64,000 nt of DNA from Sphingomonas crocodyli (GCF_004005865.1 NZ_SACN01000001.1:1922001-1986000); one strand, 5' to 3'. Counted from the first letter of the stretch, positions 8,526 to 18,962 are shown. A program made the numbers and translations. Notes: generated by a model not told the origin, from the sequence alone.

Positions 8526-8998
8526 AGGCGGATACCGCCCCGGCCGAGATCGCCGAAATGGCGCTTGTCGGCGATCACATCCTCGGCATCGCCGCCCTTC
8601 AGCGCCTGCGCGAAGACGACCGTGCCGACCGGCTTCTTCTCGGTGCCGCCACCCGGACCCGCGACGCCGGTGATCGCGACCGCGACGTCCGCACCGCTGC
8701 GTTCCAGCGCGCCGCGCGCCATTGCCCAGCCGACCGCGATCGAAACCGCGCCGAACGTATCGATCAGGTCGGGCGCGACGCCGACCAGTCCGGTCTTGGC
8801 GTCGTTCGAATAGGTCACGAAGCTGGCGCCCAGCACGTCGGACGATCCGGGGATCTCGGTCAGCGCGGCCGACACCAGCCCGCCGGTGCAGCTTTCGGCG
8901 ACGGCGACGGTGCGCCCCGCCGCACGGTTCGCCTCGATCACGCGTCGGGCGGCGTCGACCAGCTCGGCCGGGAGAATCGTTTCGTGAAAATCTGCCAC
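8468..8998 (-). CDS. pncC: CinA C-terminal-type nicotinamide-nucleotide amidase
   Basis: 176 residues, the size of a stand-alone PncC/CinA C-domain. This domain deamidates NMN to NaMN in pyridine nucleotide salvage. Family motifs AESCTGG (34-40, with the catalytic Ser S36) and GVAGPGGGTEKKPVG are present. It lies 12 bp downstream of ispDF on the same strand and is probably co-transcribed. Its 3' end overlaps the COQ10-like gene tail to tail by 58 bp. The N-terminal CinA domain is encoded separately at 52747 in this window. Confidence 0.92.
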   Translation of the reverse strand: MADFHETILPAELVDAARRVIEANRAAGRTVAVAESCTGGLVSAALTEIPGSSDVLGASFVTYSNDAKTGLVGVAPDLIDTFGAVSIAVGWAMARGALERSGADVAVAITGVAGPGGGTEKKPVGTVVFAQALKGGDAEDVIADKRHFGDLGRGGIRLQAALCALELLMPGASVEP

Positions 8999-9010
8999 GT
9001 TTCGTTCCTG

Positions 9011-10144
9011 TCAGGCCGGGACACGCACCGTCGCGGTCGCCTGTGCGGCGATACCTTCGCGACGTCCGGTGAAGCCCAGCTTTTCGGTGGTGGTCGCCTT
9101 TACGCTGACTTGGGACAGTTTCAAGCCCAGCAAATCAGCGATTCGATTGCGTATCGCCTCGCGATGCGGGCCGACCTTGGGCGCTTCGCAGATGATGGTC
9201 AGGTCGACGAAATCGATGATCCCGCCGGCTTCGACCACCAGCTTTCGGGCATGATCGAGGAACAGGTGCGACGGCGCGCCCTTCCACTGCATGTCGCTGG
9301 GCGGGAAATGGCTGCCGATATCGCCCGCGCCGATCGTGCCGAGCAGTGCGTCGACCAGTGCATGAAGCGCGACGTCCGCATCGCTATGGCCCGACAGCGC
9401 CTGGCTGTGCGCGATCTCGACTCCGCCAATCCAGACGGATGAGCCTTCCGCAAAGGCGTGAACGTCGAAGCCGGTGGCGGTGCGGCTGATCATGCGGGCC
9501 TCCAGCGCCTGCGATGCCGCGGCGAAGTCTTCGGGGGTGGTCAGTTTTTCCAGCGCGCGATCGCCTTTGATCACCGCGACCGAGAGCCCGGCGGCGCGCG
9601 CGACCTGCGCATCGTCGGTCGCCTCGGCCGCCGCGTCCCATGCCTCATGCGCGGCGAGGATCGCGGCGCGGCGGAAGGTCTGCGGTGTCTGCACGCGGAA
9701 CAGCCCGTCGCGCGGCACCGGCTTGCCCTCGGCGGTCGTCAGCGTGTCGGCGACGGGCAGGCCGGGGATCGCGCCGTCATGGCTGTCGAGCGCCTCCAGC
9801 AGCCGATCGATCACGGCGGGCGGCAGGAAGGGGCGGGCGGCGTCGTGGATCAGAACGATGTCGGCATCGATCGCACGCAGCCCGGCGATCACCGAATCGC
9901 GCCGCGCCGCACCGCCGATGACGGGGGCGGGCAGGGCGCGGTCGCCGATCGCGGCGGAGTAGAGCACCTCCTGCCCCGCGCCGATCACCACCTGCACGCT
10001 GTCGACCGCCGGATGCGCCAACAGCGCGTCGATCGCGTGGGCCAGCACCGCACGATTGCCCAGCGTCGCATATTGCTTCGGAATCGACTGTCCGGCGCGA
10101 ACGCCCTGACCGGCGGCGACAATGAGGGCGGCGGTGCGAGTCAC
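9011..10144 (-). CDS. ispDF: Bifunctional IspD/IspF isoprenoid synthesis enzyme
   Basis: 377 residues with a GTG start at 10144. The N-terminal half (about 1-215) is the CTP:methylerythritol-phosphate cytidylyltransferase, with the nucleotide loop [14 protein letters not shown] and HDAARPF. The C-terminal half (from about 220) is MEcPP synthase, with zinc ligands in GFDVHAF and [19 protein letters not shown] and the GDIGSHFP segment. Fusion of these two steps of the non-mevalonate pathway is common in alphaproteobacteria. The intermediate IspE step is not in the window. It is followed by pncC with a 12-bp gap. Confidence 0.96.
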   Translation of the reverse strand: MTRTAALIVAAGQGVRAGQSIPKQYATLGNRAVLAHAIDALLAHPAVDSVQVVIGAGQEVLYSAAIGDRALPAPVIGGAARRDSVIAGLRAIDADIVLIHDAARPFLPPAVIDRLLEALDSHDGAIPGLPVADTLTTAEGKPVPRDGLFRVQTPQTFRRAAILAAHEAWDAAAEATDDAQVARAAGLSVAVIKGDRALEKLTTPEDFAAASQALEARMISRTATGFDVHAFAEGSSVWIGGVEIAHSQALSGHSDADVALHALVDALLGTIGAGDIGSHFPPSDMQWKGAPSHLFLDHARKLVVEAGGIIDFVDLTIICEAPKVGPHREAIRNRIADLLGLKLSQVSVKATTTEKLGFTGRREGIAAQATATVRVPA

Positions 10145-10154
10145 GTCACCCGCC

Positions 10155-10202
10155 TAGAGCGATTTCGAGGCGAATGGAATCATTCGCCGGCTCGGAAATC
10201 GC
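10155..10202. repeat. Intergenic palindrome between ispDF and the dehydrogenase-like gene
   Basis: GGCGAATG (10169-10176), GAAT, CATTCGCC (10181-10188) form a perfect core. An outer pair, GATTTCGAG and CTCGGAAATC, extends it imperfectly. The CTAGAGCGATTTC opening resembles a frequent alphaproteobacterial intergenic palindrome. It may end transcription of the gene at 10233. Confidence 0.6.
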
Positions 10203-10232
10203 GACAACCTGGAACGCGCCGCCCTGTCGGGA

Positions 10233-11267
10233 TCAATCGAGCTTGACGTTGCCGCTGTTGAGCGGAGCCACGTCCGACCCCGCGACGACACCCGCCGGGG
10301 CCGCCACGATCGCCGGGATCGCATTGACCGCGCGGACGCCCGCGACCGGATAATCGAGCGTGATTTCGGCCTCCAGATTGGGCCGCCCCTTCACGACGGT
10401 GCGATAGGCGAGGTTGCAATTGGCCGCATTGGGACGCGGCCAATGATCGGGCATCGAATCCAGATCGCAATAATTGACGTGCTCGAGGATCACGAGCGGC
10501 TTGCCGCCGACCAGCCCCTGCACCTCGAAACGCAGCCCGCAGACCGTGCCCTTGGGGATGGTGAAGAAGGCTGCCGGCACATCCTTCTTGGCGATGGCGA
10601 CATCGTGGACGATGCGAATCTCTTCGATCTCCACGCCGATCCGGCGGCCGATGTCGCGCGGGATGCTGTGCCAGTTCTTTTCGACCCCATCGCCTTCGAG
10701 CAGCGGGATCGGATCGCCGGGTTGCGCGCCGAAGCCCCATGTGTGGGCGACTTCGATGACGGGATAGCTTCCATAATCGGCGATTTCCTGCACGCGGATC
10801 TCTCGGATCTCGTCGACGATGCCCAGCATCGATGTCGGGAAGAAATCGGTGCAGAAGCCGGGCGAGGCGCCGGTCGAGAAGAAGCTGCTATTCCCTTTCT
10901 TGCAGGCCGCATCGATCGTCGCGAGGATATCGGCCGGCGCGTCCTGCGGGGTCAGCAGTTCGAACAGGGTGGGGGTCACGACGTTGCGGCCCGCTTCCAG
11001 AAACGGGATGATATCGCCGAAGCCGCCGCGCGCGAAGCTGCCCATATAGACTAGGCAATCGGCCTCGATCGCCAGCAGTTCGTCGAGGCTGTTGGTGGTG
11101 ATGACGCCGGTGTCGGGCATGTCGACGAAGCTGCCCGCGTCGCGCCCCGCGCGCTCGGGCCGCGCGACGTACAGGCCGACCAGTTCCAGCGCCGGATTGT
11201 TGAGCAGGCAGCGCAGTGCGCGCAGTCCCGCGGTTCCCGTGCCCCACTGCACGACCTTGATCGCCAT
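10233..11267 (-). CDS. DapB-like NAD(P)-dependent amine/amino-acid dehydrogenase family protein
   Basis: 344 residues from the ATG at 11267, chosen for the GGAGAGGG ribosome site 5 bp upstream; 21 further codons are open upstream. The N-terminus is a Rossmann fold (MAIKVVQWGTGTAGLRALR) as in dihydrodipicolinate reductases and 2,4-diaminopentanoate dehydrogenase, and the C-terminus lacks the DapB catalytic SGTT-like segment. Substrate unknown. A second, clearly related gene lies at 35260 (compare DTGVITTNSLDELLA with DTGIRATNDMAALLA). It sits between ispDF and dusB, which are often neighbours in alphaproteobacteria, so it may be an insertion. Confidence 0.7.
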   Translation of the reverse strand: MAIKVVQWGTGTAGLRALRCLLNNPALELVGLYVARPERAGRDAGSFVDMPDTGVITTNSLDELLAIEADCLVYMGSFARGGFGDIIPFLEAGRNVVTPTLFELLTPQDAPADILATIDAACKKGNSSFFSTGASPGFCTDFFPTSMLGIVDEIREIRVQEIADYGSYPVIEVAHTWGFGAQPGDPIPLLEGDGVEKNWHSIPRDIGRRIGVEIEEIRIVHDVAIAKKDVPAAFFTIPKGTVCGLRFEVQGLVGGKPLVILEHVNYCDLDSMPDHWPRPNAANCNLAYRTVVKGRPNLEAEITLDYPVAGVRAVNAIPAIVAAPAGVVAGSDVAPLNSGNVKLD

Positions 11268-11411
11268 ATCCCTCTCCGTCTCTGTCGTTTCGGGCATAGT
11301 GTCCGAGACGCGCGGTTCGATCCTCCCCAAACAGGGTAGAACTGTTGTCGCGCTTGCCGGTTCGGGCTGGATCGACTATCTGCGCTGCCTGTTTATTAGG
11401 CAGTTTTTAGC

Positions 11412-12410
11412 GTGACCCAGCTTCAACCTATCCAGATCGGTCCCGTCCGGATCGAAACGCCCGTAATCCTCGCGCCGATGACGGGGGTGAGCGACCTGCC
11501 GTTTCGGCGGGTCGTGCGGCGCTATGGTTCAGGGCTGAACGTCACCGAGATGATCGCCAGCCAGGCCGCGATCCGCGAGACGCGCCAGTCGGTCCAGAAG
11601 GCGCTGTGGGACGCGATCGAGGAGCCGGTGTCGATGCAGCTGGTCGGCTGCACGCCCTATGAAATGGGCGAGGCGGCGAAGCTGAGCCAGGACAAGGGCG
11701 CCGCGATCATCGACATCAATATGGGCTGCCCGGTCCGCAAGGTCGTCAACGGCGATGCGGGTTCGGCGCTGATGCGCGACCTGCCGCTCGCGACGGCGCT
11801 GCTGGAGGCGACCGCGAAGGCGGTGAGCGTGCCCGTCACGCTCAAGATGCGGATGGGCTGGGACCATGACAGCCTGAACGCGCCCGAACTGGCGCGGATC
11901 GCCGAGGATATCGGGATCAAGATGGTCACTGTCCACGGCCGCACCCGCAACCAGATGTACAAGGGTTCGGCCGACTGGGCCTTCGTGCGCCGCGTGAAGG
12001 ATGCGGTCTCGATCCCGGTGATCGTCAACGGCGACATCTGCTCGATCGAGGATGCCGAAACCGCTCTCGAACAATCGGGCGCGGACGGGTTGATGATCGG
12101 TCGCGGCGCCTATGGCCGGCCGTGGATATTGTCGCAGGTAATGCAGTATCTGCAGACGGGCGAGCGCCGCCCCGATCCGTCGATCGAGGAACAATATCGT
12201 ATCATCGTAAACCATTATGTCGATATGCTCGAAGTCTATGGCAACGAAGTGGGCGTGAACATGGCCCGCAAGCATATCGGCTGGTACACCAAGGGGCTGC
12301 ACGGTTCGGCCGAGTTCCGCCAGAAGGTCAATCAGGAGCCGAGCCACCAGCGCGTGCTGGCGATGCTCGCCGAATTTTACGCACCGTGGCTCTCCCTGGC
12401 GGCGGCCTGA
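11412..12410 (+). CDS. dusB: tRNA-dihydrouridine synthase DusB
   Basis: 332 residues, a full-length flavin TIM-barrel enzyme that reduces uridines in the tRNA D-loop. The FMN and substrate segments are clear: [15 protein letters not shown] (18-32), the catalytic Cys C106 in NMGCPVRKV, and [16 protein letters not shown] near the end. The start is GTG at 11412. It opens the dusB-ntrB-ntrC block, an order well known in alphaproteobacteria (nifR3-ntrBC). Its last 25 bp overlap the proposed ntrB start, which suggests coupled translation. Confidence 0.95.
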   Translation: MTQLQPIQIGPVRIETPVILAPMTGVSDLPFRRVVRRYGSGLNVTEMIASQAAIRETRQSVQKALWDAIEEPVSMQLVGCTPYEMGEAAKLSQDKGAAIIDINMGCPVRKVVNGDAGSALMRDLPLATALLEATAKAVSVPVTLKMRMGWDHDSLNAPELARIAEDIGIKMVTVHGRTRNQMYKGSADWAFVRRVKDAVSIPVIVNGDICSIEDAETALEQSGADGLMIGRGAYGRPWILSQVMQYLQTGERRPDPSIEEQYRIIVNHYVDMLEVYGNEVGVNMARKHIGWYTKGLHGSAEFRQKVNQEPSHQRVLAMLAEFYAPWLSLAAA

Positions 12411-13501
12411 TCCGGTTCGGCCGTCGCCCGGCCGACCGCTCCGCAGGGCCGCTGAGCGCGGGCGAATTGCTCGCCGCGATGGCGACGCCGGTGTTGGCGA
12501 TCGATCCCGAGGGGCGGATCGTCGACATCAACGCCGCGACCGAGCAATTCCTGAATCTCAGCCGCAACCAGATCATCGGCCGCACGACCGAGGAGGTGAT
12601 CGGCCATCCGCTGAACACCATGCCGTCCGATGCGCCGTTCGCCGCCTATGATCTGGCGCTGCAACTGCCCGACGATCGCGAGCTGAAGGTCGACCTGATG
12701 GTCTCGCCGCTGCCCGATCGGCTCGGGTGGCGCGTCGTCTCGCTCCACGGCCATGCGCGCGGGCCGTTCCTCAGCCGCACCAGCGAGCGCGAAGGGGGCA
12801 CGCGCACCGCGGTCGCCGCCGCCGCGATGCTGGCGCATGAGATCAAGAATCCGCTGTCGGCGGTGCGTGGCGCGGCGCAGCTGCTGGAAACCAGCGTCGA
12901 CGAGGCTTCGGCGGGGCTCACATCGCTGATCCGCGAGGAGGTCGATCGGGTCGCTGCTCTTATCGATCGGATGCAGGGCTTCACCGATACGCGCCACATC
13001 GAAATGGGGCCGCAGAACATTCACGCAATTTTGGCACATGCGCGTGAGGTGTCGTTGCAGGGTTTTGCAAAAGGTCGCGAGATCAGAGAGCTTTACGATC
13101 CATCCTTGCCACCGATGCTCGGCCATCGGGATTCGATGATCCAGATCCTGATCAACCTGATGAAGAATTCGGCCGAGGCGCTGGGGCATGGGCCAGGCAC
13201 GATCACGCTGACCACCGCCTATCGCCACGGCGTTTCGATGCGCCGTCTGGGCGAGGAGGAGGCGCGCGCCTTGCCGATCGAGATCTGCGTGATCGACGAC
13301 GGCCCCGGCGCCCCGCCCGAAATGGGCACCCATCTTTTCGATCCTTTCGTCACCAGCAAGCGTACCGGCAGCGGGCTCGGGCTGGCTCTAGTGGAGAAGC
13401 TCGTGTCCGATCAGGGCGGTTTCATCGAATATGCGCGGGAAGGTCGCCCGCAACGGACCGTGTTCCGCATCCTGATGCCGCGCGCCAAGGTGAAGGCATG
13501 A
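12386..13501 (+). CDS. ntrB: Nitrogen regulation sensor histidine kinase NtrB
   Basis: 371 residues from a GTG at 12386 inside the dusB end. This start keeps the helix before the PAS domain ([20 protein letters not shown]); an ATG at 12479 would cut it. The order is PAS (about 25-120), HisKA with phospho-His H151 in [11 protein letters not shown], then HATPase with N-box MKNSAEAL and G-boxes DDGPGAP and GSGLGLALV. There are no membrane segments, as expected for the cytosolic kinase that phosphorylates or dephosphorylates NtrC in response to PII (glnB at 50522). It overlaps ntrC by ATGA. Confidence 0.95.
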   Translation: MALPGGGLIRFGRRPADRSAGPLSAGELLAAMATPVLAIDPEGRIVDINAATEQFLNLSRNQIIGRTTEEVIGHPLNTMPSDAPFAAYDLALQLPDDRELKVDLMVSPLPDRLGWRVVSLHGHARGPFLSRTSEREGGTRTAVAAAAMLAHEIKNPLSAVRGAAQLLETSVDEASAGLTSLIREEVDRVAALIDRMQGFTDTRHIEMGPQNIHAILAHAREVSLQGFAKGREIRELYDPSLPPMLGHRDSMIQILINLMKNSAEALGHGPGTITLTTAYRHGVSMRRLGEEEARALPIEICVIDDGPGAPPEMGTHLFDPFVTSKRTGSGLGLALVEKLVSDQGGFIEYAREGRPQRTVFRILMPRAKVKA

Positions 13502-14946
13502 GCACCACCGGCCGCGTCCTTGTCGTCGACGATGACGGCGCGATCCGCACCGTGGTGCGCGAGGCGCTGCGCCGCGCCGGGCATATCGTTGAGACCGCCG
13601 CCTCAGTCGCCGAACAGCGCAGATTGTTTCAAAGCTTTGAACCGGAAGTTCTTGTAACTGATGTCGTTCTTCCGGACGGAAACGGCCTCGACATCATTCC
13701 CGAAATGCTCGCCAGCAAGCCGGGCCTGCCGGTGATCGTGCTGTCCGCGCAGAACACCTTCACGACGGCATTGCGCGCGACCGAGCAGGGCGCGTTCGAT
13801 TATCTGCCCAAGCCGTTCGATCTGGGCGCGCTGACCCGCGCGGTATCGGATGCACTGGCGGCGCGGGCGGCGTCGGGCGCGAGCGACAGCGTCGGCCCGG
13901 TCGAAGAACTGCCGCTGATCGGCCGATCGCCGCCGATGCAGGAGGTCTATCGCACGATCGCGCGCGTCGTCGCGAACGACCTCACGGTTTTGGTTCTGGG
14001 CGAATCCGGCACCGGCAAGGAACTGGTCGCGCGGGCGATCCACGATTTCGGCCCGCGCGCCGCGGCGCCCTTCGTCGCGGTCAACATGGCCGCAATCCCG
14101 CGCGAACTGATCGAAAGCGAGCTGTTCGGCCATGAACGCGGTGCCTTTACTGGAGCCGCCAGCCGCAATGCCGGTCGTTTCGAACAGGCGCAGGGCGGCA
14201 CGTTGTTCCTCGACGAAATCGGCGACATGCCGATGGAGGCGCAGACGCGCCTGCTGCGCGTGCTGCAGGCGGGCGAGTTCACCACCGTCGGCGGCTCGCG
14301 TGCGATCCGCGCCGATGTTCGTATCATCGCGGCAACGCACAAGGATCTGCCGCGCCTGATCGCCGACGGTGCGTTCCGCGAAGACCTTTATTACCGCATC
14401 AACGTGGTCCCGATCCGCCTGCCGTCGCTGCGCCAGCGCGGCGAGGATATCGGCGAGCTGGCGCGCTATTTTCTCGATCGGGCGGCGGCGGACGGGCTGC
14501 CGCGCAAGCTGCTGGATGCCGGCGCGGTCGATCGGCTGATGCGCCACGCCTGGCCGGGCAACGTCCGCGAGCTTGAAAACCTCATGCGCCGTCTGGCGGC
14601 GCTCAGCCGCGACGAACTGATCACGGCCAATGTCATCGAGCAGCAGTTCGACGGCGGCCCGCAGCCCGACGGCGCGCCGCCGGTGATGGGGGCGGGCGGT
14701 CTGGCCGAGGCGGTCGAGATGCATCTGACCCGCTATTTCGCGAGTTTCGGCCGCGATCTGCCGCCCGACGGGCTCTATGATCGCGTGCTGGCCGAGTTCG
14801 AACGCCCGCTGCTCCAGCTGTCGCTCGCGGCGGCGCGGGGGAATCAGTTGCGCGCCGCACGGCTGCTGGGGATCAACCGCAACACGTTGCGCAAGAAGCT
14901 CACCGAGTTGCAGATCGACGCGGGCACGGGGCGGCGGAGCGACTGA
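13498..14946 (+). CDS. ntrC: Nitrogen response regulator NtrC (sigma-54 activator)
   Basis: 482 residues. The receiver domain has acidic D11-D13 and the phospho-acceptor D55 (VTDVVLPDG). The AAA+ domain has Walker A GESGTGKE, the sigma-54-contacting loop GAFTGA intact at 215-220, Walker [10 protein letters not shown], and an Arg finger region. The C-terminus carries a Fis-type helix-turn-helix ([15 protein letters not shown]). It is therefore competent to activate sigma-54 promoters, probably glnB-glnA at 49-51 kb, which has a candidate site. A repeat element and a 189-bp gap follow before ntrY. Confidence 0.96.
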   Translation: MSTTGRVLVVDDDGAIRTVVREALRRAGHIVETAASVAEQRRLFQSFEPEVLVTDVVLPDGNGLDIIPEMLASKPGLPVIVLSAQNTFTTALRATEQGAFDYLPKPFDLGALTRAVSDALAARAASGASDSVGPVEELPLIGRSPPMQEVYRTIARVVANDLTVLVLGESGTGKELVARAIHDFGPRAAAPFVAVNMAAIPRELIESELFGHERGAFTGAASRNAGRFEQAQGGTLFLDEIGDMPMEAQTRLLRVLQAGEFTTVGGSRAIRADVRIIAATHKDLPRLIADGAFREDLYYRINVVPIRLPSLRQRGEDIGELARYFLDRAAADGLPRKLLDAGAVDRLMRHAWPGNVRELENLMRRLAALSRDELITANVIEQQFDGGPQPDGAPPVMGAGGLAEAVEMHLTRYFASFGRDLPPDGLYDRVLAEFERPLLQLSLAAARGNQLRAARLLGINRNTLRKKLTELQIDAGTGRRSD

Positions 14947-14957
14947 TCCTCTTCCAT

Positions 14958-15038
14958 CGTCATTGCGAGTGTAACGAAGCAATCCATTCCGCAGTTCGGA
15001 GTGGATTGCCGCGTCGCCTGCGGCTCCTCGCAATGACG
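14958..15038. repeat. Family A palindromic repeat, copy 3, inside the ntr operon
   Basis: A shorter variant (about 81 bp) bounded by CGTCATTGCGAG and CTCGCAATGACG, with GCAATCCA/TGGATTGC inside. It sits between ntrC and ntrY, where it may attenuate read-through or protect the upstream mRNA end. Confidence 0.8.
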
Positions 15039-15108
15039 AGGAGAATGTGATCGATCGCCGAAACGACAGGAAAACGTCGTCGAACCGAAAGGGGCTGTGT
15101 TCCGAAGG

Positions 15109-15122
15109 CCACAACATTGTGG
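15109..15122. promoter_or_regulatory. Perfect dyad just upstream of ntrY
   Basis: CCACAA-CA-TTGTGG lies 13 bp before the ATG of ntrY. A 14-bp perfect palindrome at this place could be a protein binding site for separate control of ntrYX. It overlaps an in-frame GTG (15097) start region, so it may be coding if that start is used. Confidence 0.3.
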
Positions 15123-15135
15123 TAGCGATGCCACT

Positions 15136-17379
15136 ATGATCGTGCCGGCCAGCCGAATCTACCGCCTGCGGCGGCGCATTGCCGCTGCGACTCGACGCTG
15201 GCCGATCATGCCTTTTCTCGAAGGGCTGACGCTCAGCGCGGTGCTCGTCATCGCGATCATAAGCTATCTGGTGATCAGCGGGCAGGGCGCGCCCGAACGG
15301 CTGATGAGCCCGCCGCTGATCGCGCTGCTACTGGTCGGCAATCTCGTTCCGATCATGGGCCTGATGGTGCTGATCGCCCGGCGGGTCGCGCTCGCCCGCG
15401 CCGCGCGATCCGAACTGGGCAATCGCGCGCGGCTCCACGTCCGCCTCGTCGCCTTGTTCGCTGCGATCGCGATGATCCCGACCTTGCTGGTCGTGATCTT
15501 CGCCTCGCTGCTGTTCCAGTTCGGGATCGAATTCTCCTTCTCCGATCGGTCGCGCGTCGTCCTTGCCAGCGCCGAGCGCGTGGCGCAGGCCTATGTGCGC
15601 GAAAGCCGCGAACGCTTGCTGGGCGATATCGTGCCGATGGCGGGCGATCTGCGCGACGCGCTGACCGTGATGACGATCGACGACCCGCGTTTCGCGCCGA
15701 TCTTCGCGCGGCAGATCGCCTATCGCCAGCTGTCCGAAGCCGCGATCATCTCGGTCGAGCGCGACGGCACGCCGCAGCTGATCGCGCTCGCCAACCTCGA
15801 CAAGCGCCCGCTGCGCAAGCGCCTGCCGCCGGGGCTGATCCAGCTGTTGCAGGGCGGGCAGCCTTATATCACCGCGATTTCGGGCGACCGGATCGAAGGC
15901 ACGATGCTGCTCGACAAGGCGAGCCAGACCTTCCTCTACATTTCGCGGTCGTCCGATCCGGTGGTGCTGTCGCAGGCGGCGCGCGCGCGCTCGGCGCTGA
16001 GCGACTATAGCCGCCTCGTCGATCGATCGCGCGTGTTGCAGGTGCGGTTCAACGTCGCGCTGATGGTCGTGTCGCTGTCGATCCTAGGCATCGCGATCCT
16101 CGTCGCGATCCGCGTCGCCGACCGGCTCGTCCGCCCGGTGAACGAACTTGTCGCGGCCGCCCGGCGGATTGCGGGCGGTGATCTTTCGGCGCGCGTTGTC
16201 GCACCGCCGGGGCAGGACGAGATCGGCGCGCTCAGCACCGCGTTCAACCGCATGACCCGCAAGCTGGGCGAACAGACAGGCGCGCTGGTTTCCGCCAACA
16301 GCCAGCTCGAAAGCCGCAGCGCCTTCATCGAGGCGGTGTTGTCGGGCGTAACCGCAGGCATCATCTCGATCGACGAGGATCACCGGATCACGCTGGTCAA
16401 TCCCTCGGCGCGCCAGATGCTCGCGCTGCCCGAGGAGGTGGAGGGCGTCCCGCTTGCCGACATTTCGGCCGAACTCGATCGCTTCCTGACCAGCGGGGAG
16501 CGCGAGGTGGTGTTGCAGCTGCCTGTCGGCAACGAACTCAAGACGCTCGCCGCCCGCGCGGTGAGTGCCGAGGCGGGGCAGGTGCTGACGTTCGACGACA
16601 TCACCCAGCAGATCGCCGATCAGCGCCGCGCCGCCTGGGCCGACGTCGCGCGCCGGATCGCGCATGAGATCAAGAACCCGCTCACCCCGATTCAGCTTGC
16701 CGCCGAACGGCTCCAGCGGCGCTACGGGAAGGAGGTCGTCTCCGATCCTTCGGTGTTTGAGCGGCTGACCGCCACGATCGTCCGCCAGGTGGGCGACATG
16801 CGCCGGATCGTCGATGAGTTCTCGTCTTTCGCGCGCATGCCGCGCCCGTCCTTCCGTGAGGAGGCGATCGTCGATGTCGCGCGGCAGGCCTTGTTCCTGC
16901 ATGAAGTCGCGCATCCCGGCATCGCCTTTGCGCTGGAGACGGGGGGCGAGGCGCCGACGATGATCTGCGATCGCCGCCAGCTGGGCCAGGCGCTGACCAA
17001 CATCGTCAAGAATGCGGTCGAGGCGATCACCGAGAACAAGGATCAGCAGCAGCCGCCCGCGATCGTGATGACGATCGCCAAGCAGGATCGCATGCTGTCG
17101 ATCGAGGTGGCCGACAACGGCCCCGGCCTGCCGGCCGAGCGCGATCGCCTGACCGAACCTTATATGACCACGCGCGCGCGGGGCACCGGCCTTGGCCTCG
17201 CGATCGTCCGCAAGATCGTCGAGGATCATTCGGGCACCATCTCGTTCCGCGATCGGCCCGGCGGCGGCACGATCGTCGATCTCGATTTCAACCTGGAGGC
17301 GTTGAGCGGCCTGGCCGGCGACGCATCCGATGAGCTGGAGGCGCAGGAGCGCCTGCCAGCACTGACCCGTAGCGCATAG
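15136..17379 (+). CDS. ntrY: Nitrogen regulation membrane sensor kinase NtrY
   Basis: 747 residues from the ATG at 15136 (GTG at 15097 is possible). The N-terminus has membrane segments (LTLSAVLVIAIISYLVI; LIALLLVGNLVPIMGLMVLI; LVALFAAIAMIPTLLVVIFA), a periplasmic sensor stretch of about 185 residues, and a fourth segment near 300 (FNVALMVVSLSILGIAILV). HAMP, PAS, HisKA with H510 in [15 protein letters not shown], and HATPase (DNGPGLP, GTGLGLAIV) follow. NtrY partners NtrX, and in other alphaproteobacteria the pair responds to nitrogen and oxygen/redox state. ntrX starts 11 bp downstream. Confidence 0.95.
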   Translation: MIVPASRIYRLRRRIAAATRRWPIMPFLEGLTLSAVLVIAIISYLVISGQGAPERLMSPPLIALLLVGNLVPIMGLMVLIARRVALARAARSELGNRARLHVRLVALFAAIAMIPTLLVVIFASLLFQFGIEFSFSDRSRVVLASAERVAQAYVRESRERLLGDIVPMAGDLRDALTVMTIDDPRFAPIFARQIAYRQLSEAAIISVERDGTPQLIALANLDKRPLRKRLPPGLIQLLQGGQPYITAISGDRIEGTMLLDKASQTFLYISRSSDPVVLSQAARARSALSDYSRLVDRSRVLQVRFNVALMVVSLSILGIAILVAIRVADRLVRPVNELVAAARRIAGGDLSARVVAPPGQDEIGALSTAFNRMTRKLGEQTGALVSANSQLESRSAFIEAVLSGVTAGIISIDEDHRITLVNPSARQMLALPEEVEGVPLADISAELDRFLTSGEREVVLQLPVGNELKTLAARAVSAEAGQVLTFDDITQQIADQRRAAWADVARRIAHEIKNPLTPIQLAAERLQRRYGKEVVSDPSVFERLTATIVRQVGDMRRIVDEFSSFARMPRPSFREEAIVDVARQALFLHEVAHPGIAFALETGGEAPTMICDRRQLGQALTNIVKNAVEAITENKDQQQPPAIVMTIAKQDRMLSIEVADNGPGLPAERDRLTEPYMTTRARGTGLGLAIVRKIVEDHSGTISFRDRPGGGTIVDLDFNLEALSGLAGDASDELEAQERLPALTRSA

Positions 17380-17390
17380 GTGATGTGAGC

Positions 17391-18782
17391 ATGGCTTTGG
17401 ACATCCTGATCGTCGACGACGAGGCCGACATTCGCGAACTGGTCGCGGGTGTGCTGGAGGATGAGGGTTATACCGCCCGCATGGCGCCCGACAGCGACGG
17501 CGCGCTGGCGGCGATCGCGGACCGGCGGCCGTCACTCGTCCTGCTCGACGTGTGGCTGCAGGGATCGCGGCTCGACGGGCTCGATCTGCTCGACGAAATC
17601 AAGCGGCGTGACCCGAGCCTGCCGGTGCTGATGATTTCGGGTCACGGCAATCTCGACACCGCGGTCGCCGCGATCCGGCGCGGCGCGGTGGACTTCATCG
17701 AAAAGCCGTTCGAGGCCGAACGCCTGCTGATGCTCGTCGGCCGCGCAACCGAGACCGAGGCGCTGCGGCGCGAGAATGCGACCCTCAAGGCCCAGATCGG
17801 GCAGGAAGAGGAACTGACCGGCAACAGCGCCGCGATCAACGGCATTCGCGCGACCCTGAAGCGTGTGGCTGCAACGGGCAGCCGCGTGCTGATCAGCGGT
17901 CCCGCCGGCGTCGGCAAGGAGGTTGCCGCGCGTCTGCTGCATTTGTGGAGCAACCGCGCCGATTCGCCCTTCATCGTCGTCTCCGCCGCACGGATGGAGC
18001 CGGAGCGGGTGGAGGAGGAATTGTTCGGGGTGGAGGAGGGCGGCGAACTTGTCCGTCCCGGCCTGCTCGAGCGCGCGCATGGCGGGACGTTGTTCCTCGA
18101 CGAGATCGCCGACATGCCGGTGACGACGCAGGCGAAAATCCTGCGCGTGCTGACCGAACAGGCGTTCAGCCGCGTCGGCGGCACCCGCATCGTCAAGGTC
18201 GACGTGCGCGTCGTATCCGCCACGTCGCGCGATCTGCCGGCGGAGATCGAGGCGGGGCGTTTCCGCGAGGATCTCTATTACCGGCTCAACGTGGTGCCGG
18301 TGGTGATCCCGCCGCTCCACGAACGGCGCGACGACATTCCGGCTTTGGTCGATCATTTCGCCGCACGCTTCGCGTCCGAACGGCGCGTGCCGACCCCGAC
18401 GGTCAGCGAGGATGCGGTGGGCGTGCTGCAGGCGTTCGAATGGCCGGGCAATGTCCGCCAGCTGCGCAACATCGTCGAACGCACGATCATCCTGGCACCG
18501 GGCGACCGGGTGAGCCGGATCGAGATCGACATGCTCCCGCCCGAAATCCTCAACGATCAGGCGCGGCTCGCGCCCGGAGAGGCGGCGCGATCGATCATGG
18601 GAACGCCGCTGAGGGAGGCGCGCGAGACATTCGAGCGCGAATATCTGCGCGTCCAGATCCGCCGCTTTTCGGGCAATATCTCGCGCACCGCCAGCTTCAT
18701 CGGGATGGAACGGTCGGCGCTCCACCGCAAGCTCAAGACGCTCGGCCTCGCCGATGCGCGCGAGGGCGAAGAGGAAGAATGA
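17391..18782 (+). CDS. ntrX: Nitrogen/redox response regulator NtrX
   Basis: 463 residues from the ATG at 17391, which gives the family N-terminus MALDILIVDDEADIREL; a GTG two codons earlier is also open. The receiver domain carries phospho-Asp D53 (LLDVWLQGS). The AAA+ domain has a Walker A-like GPAGVGKE and Walker [12 protein letters not shown], but the sigma-54 loop is replaced: after EELFGVEEGGELVRPG there is no GAFTGA, as is usual for NtrX. It therefore probably acts on sigma-70 promoters or as a repressor. The C-terminal helix-turn-helix is FIGMERSALHRKLKTLG. Confidence 0.94.
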   Translation: MALDILIVDDEADIRELVAGVLEDEGYTARMAPDSDGALAAIADRRPSLVLLDVWLQGSRLDGLDLLDEIKRRDPSLPVLMISGHGNLDTAVAAIRRGAVDFIEKPFEAERLLMLVGRATETEALRRENATLKAQIGQEEELTGNSAAINGIRATLKRVAATGSRVLISGPAGVGKEVAARLLHLWSNRADSPFIVVSAARMEPERVEEELFGVEEGGELVRPGLLERAHGGTLFLDEIADMPVTTQAKILRVLTEQAFSRVGGTRIVKVDVRVVSATSRDLPAEIEAGRFREDLYYRLNVVPVVIPPLHERRDDIPALVDHFAARFASERRVPTPTVSEDAVGVLQAFEWPGNVRQLRNIVERTIILAPGDRVSRIEIDMLPPEILNDQARLAPGEAARSIMGTPLREARETFEREYLRVQIRRFSGNISRTASFIGMERSALHRKLKTLGLADAREGEEEE

Positions 18783-18962
18783 TCGCAATCCGGTGGGATG
18801 ACGAAAAACAGACCGCTGTTGCCAAATTGCTGCATCTGCGAAGTGGACGCGCGTGCGTCCGCTCGCTATATGTCGGCCGTTCCCGTGTTGGGCGGGCGAC
18901 GCACGACGCCATGCAAAGGCGCAGGAGCGGGCCACGACCCGCCAAGACCGGAGACCGGCACG

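Noticed and set aside
11267..11330. Upstream ATG start for the DapB-like gene at 10233
   Set aside because: The 21 extra codons have no Rossmann character and the GGAGAGGG site is next to the ATG at 11267.
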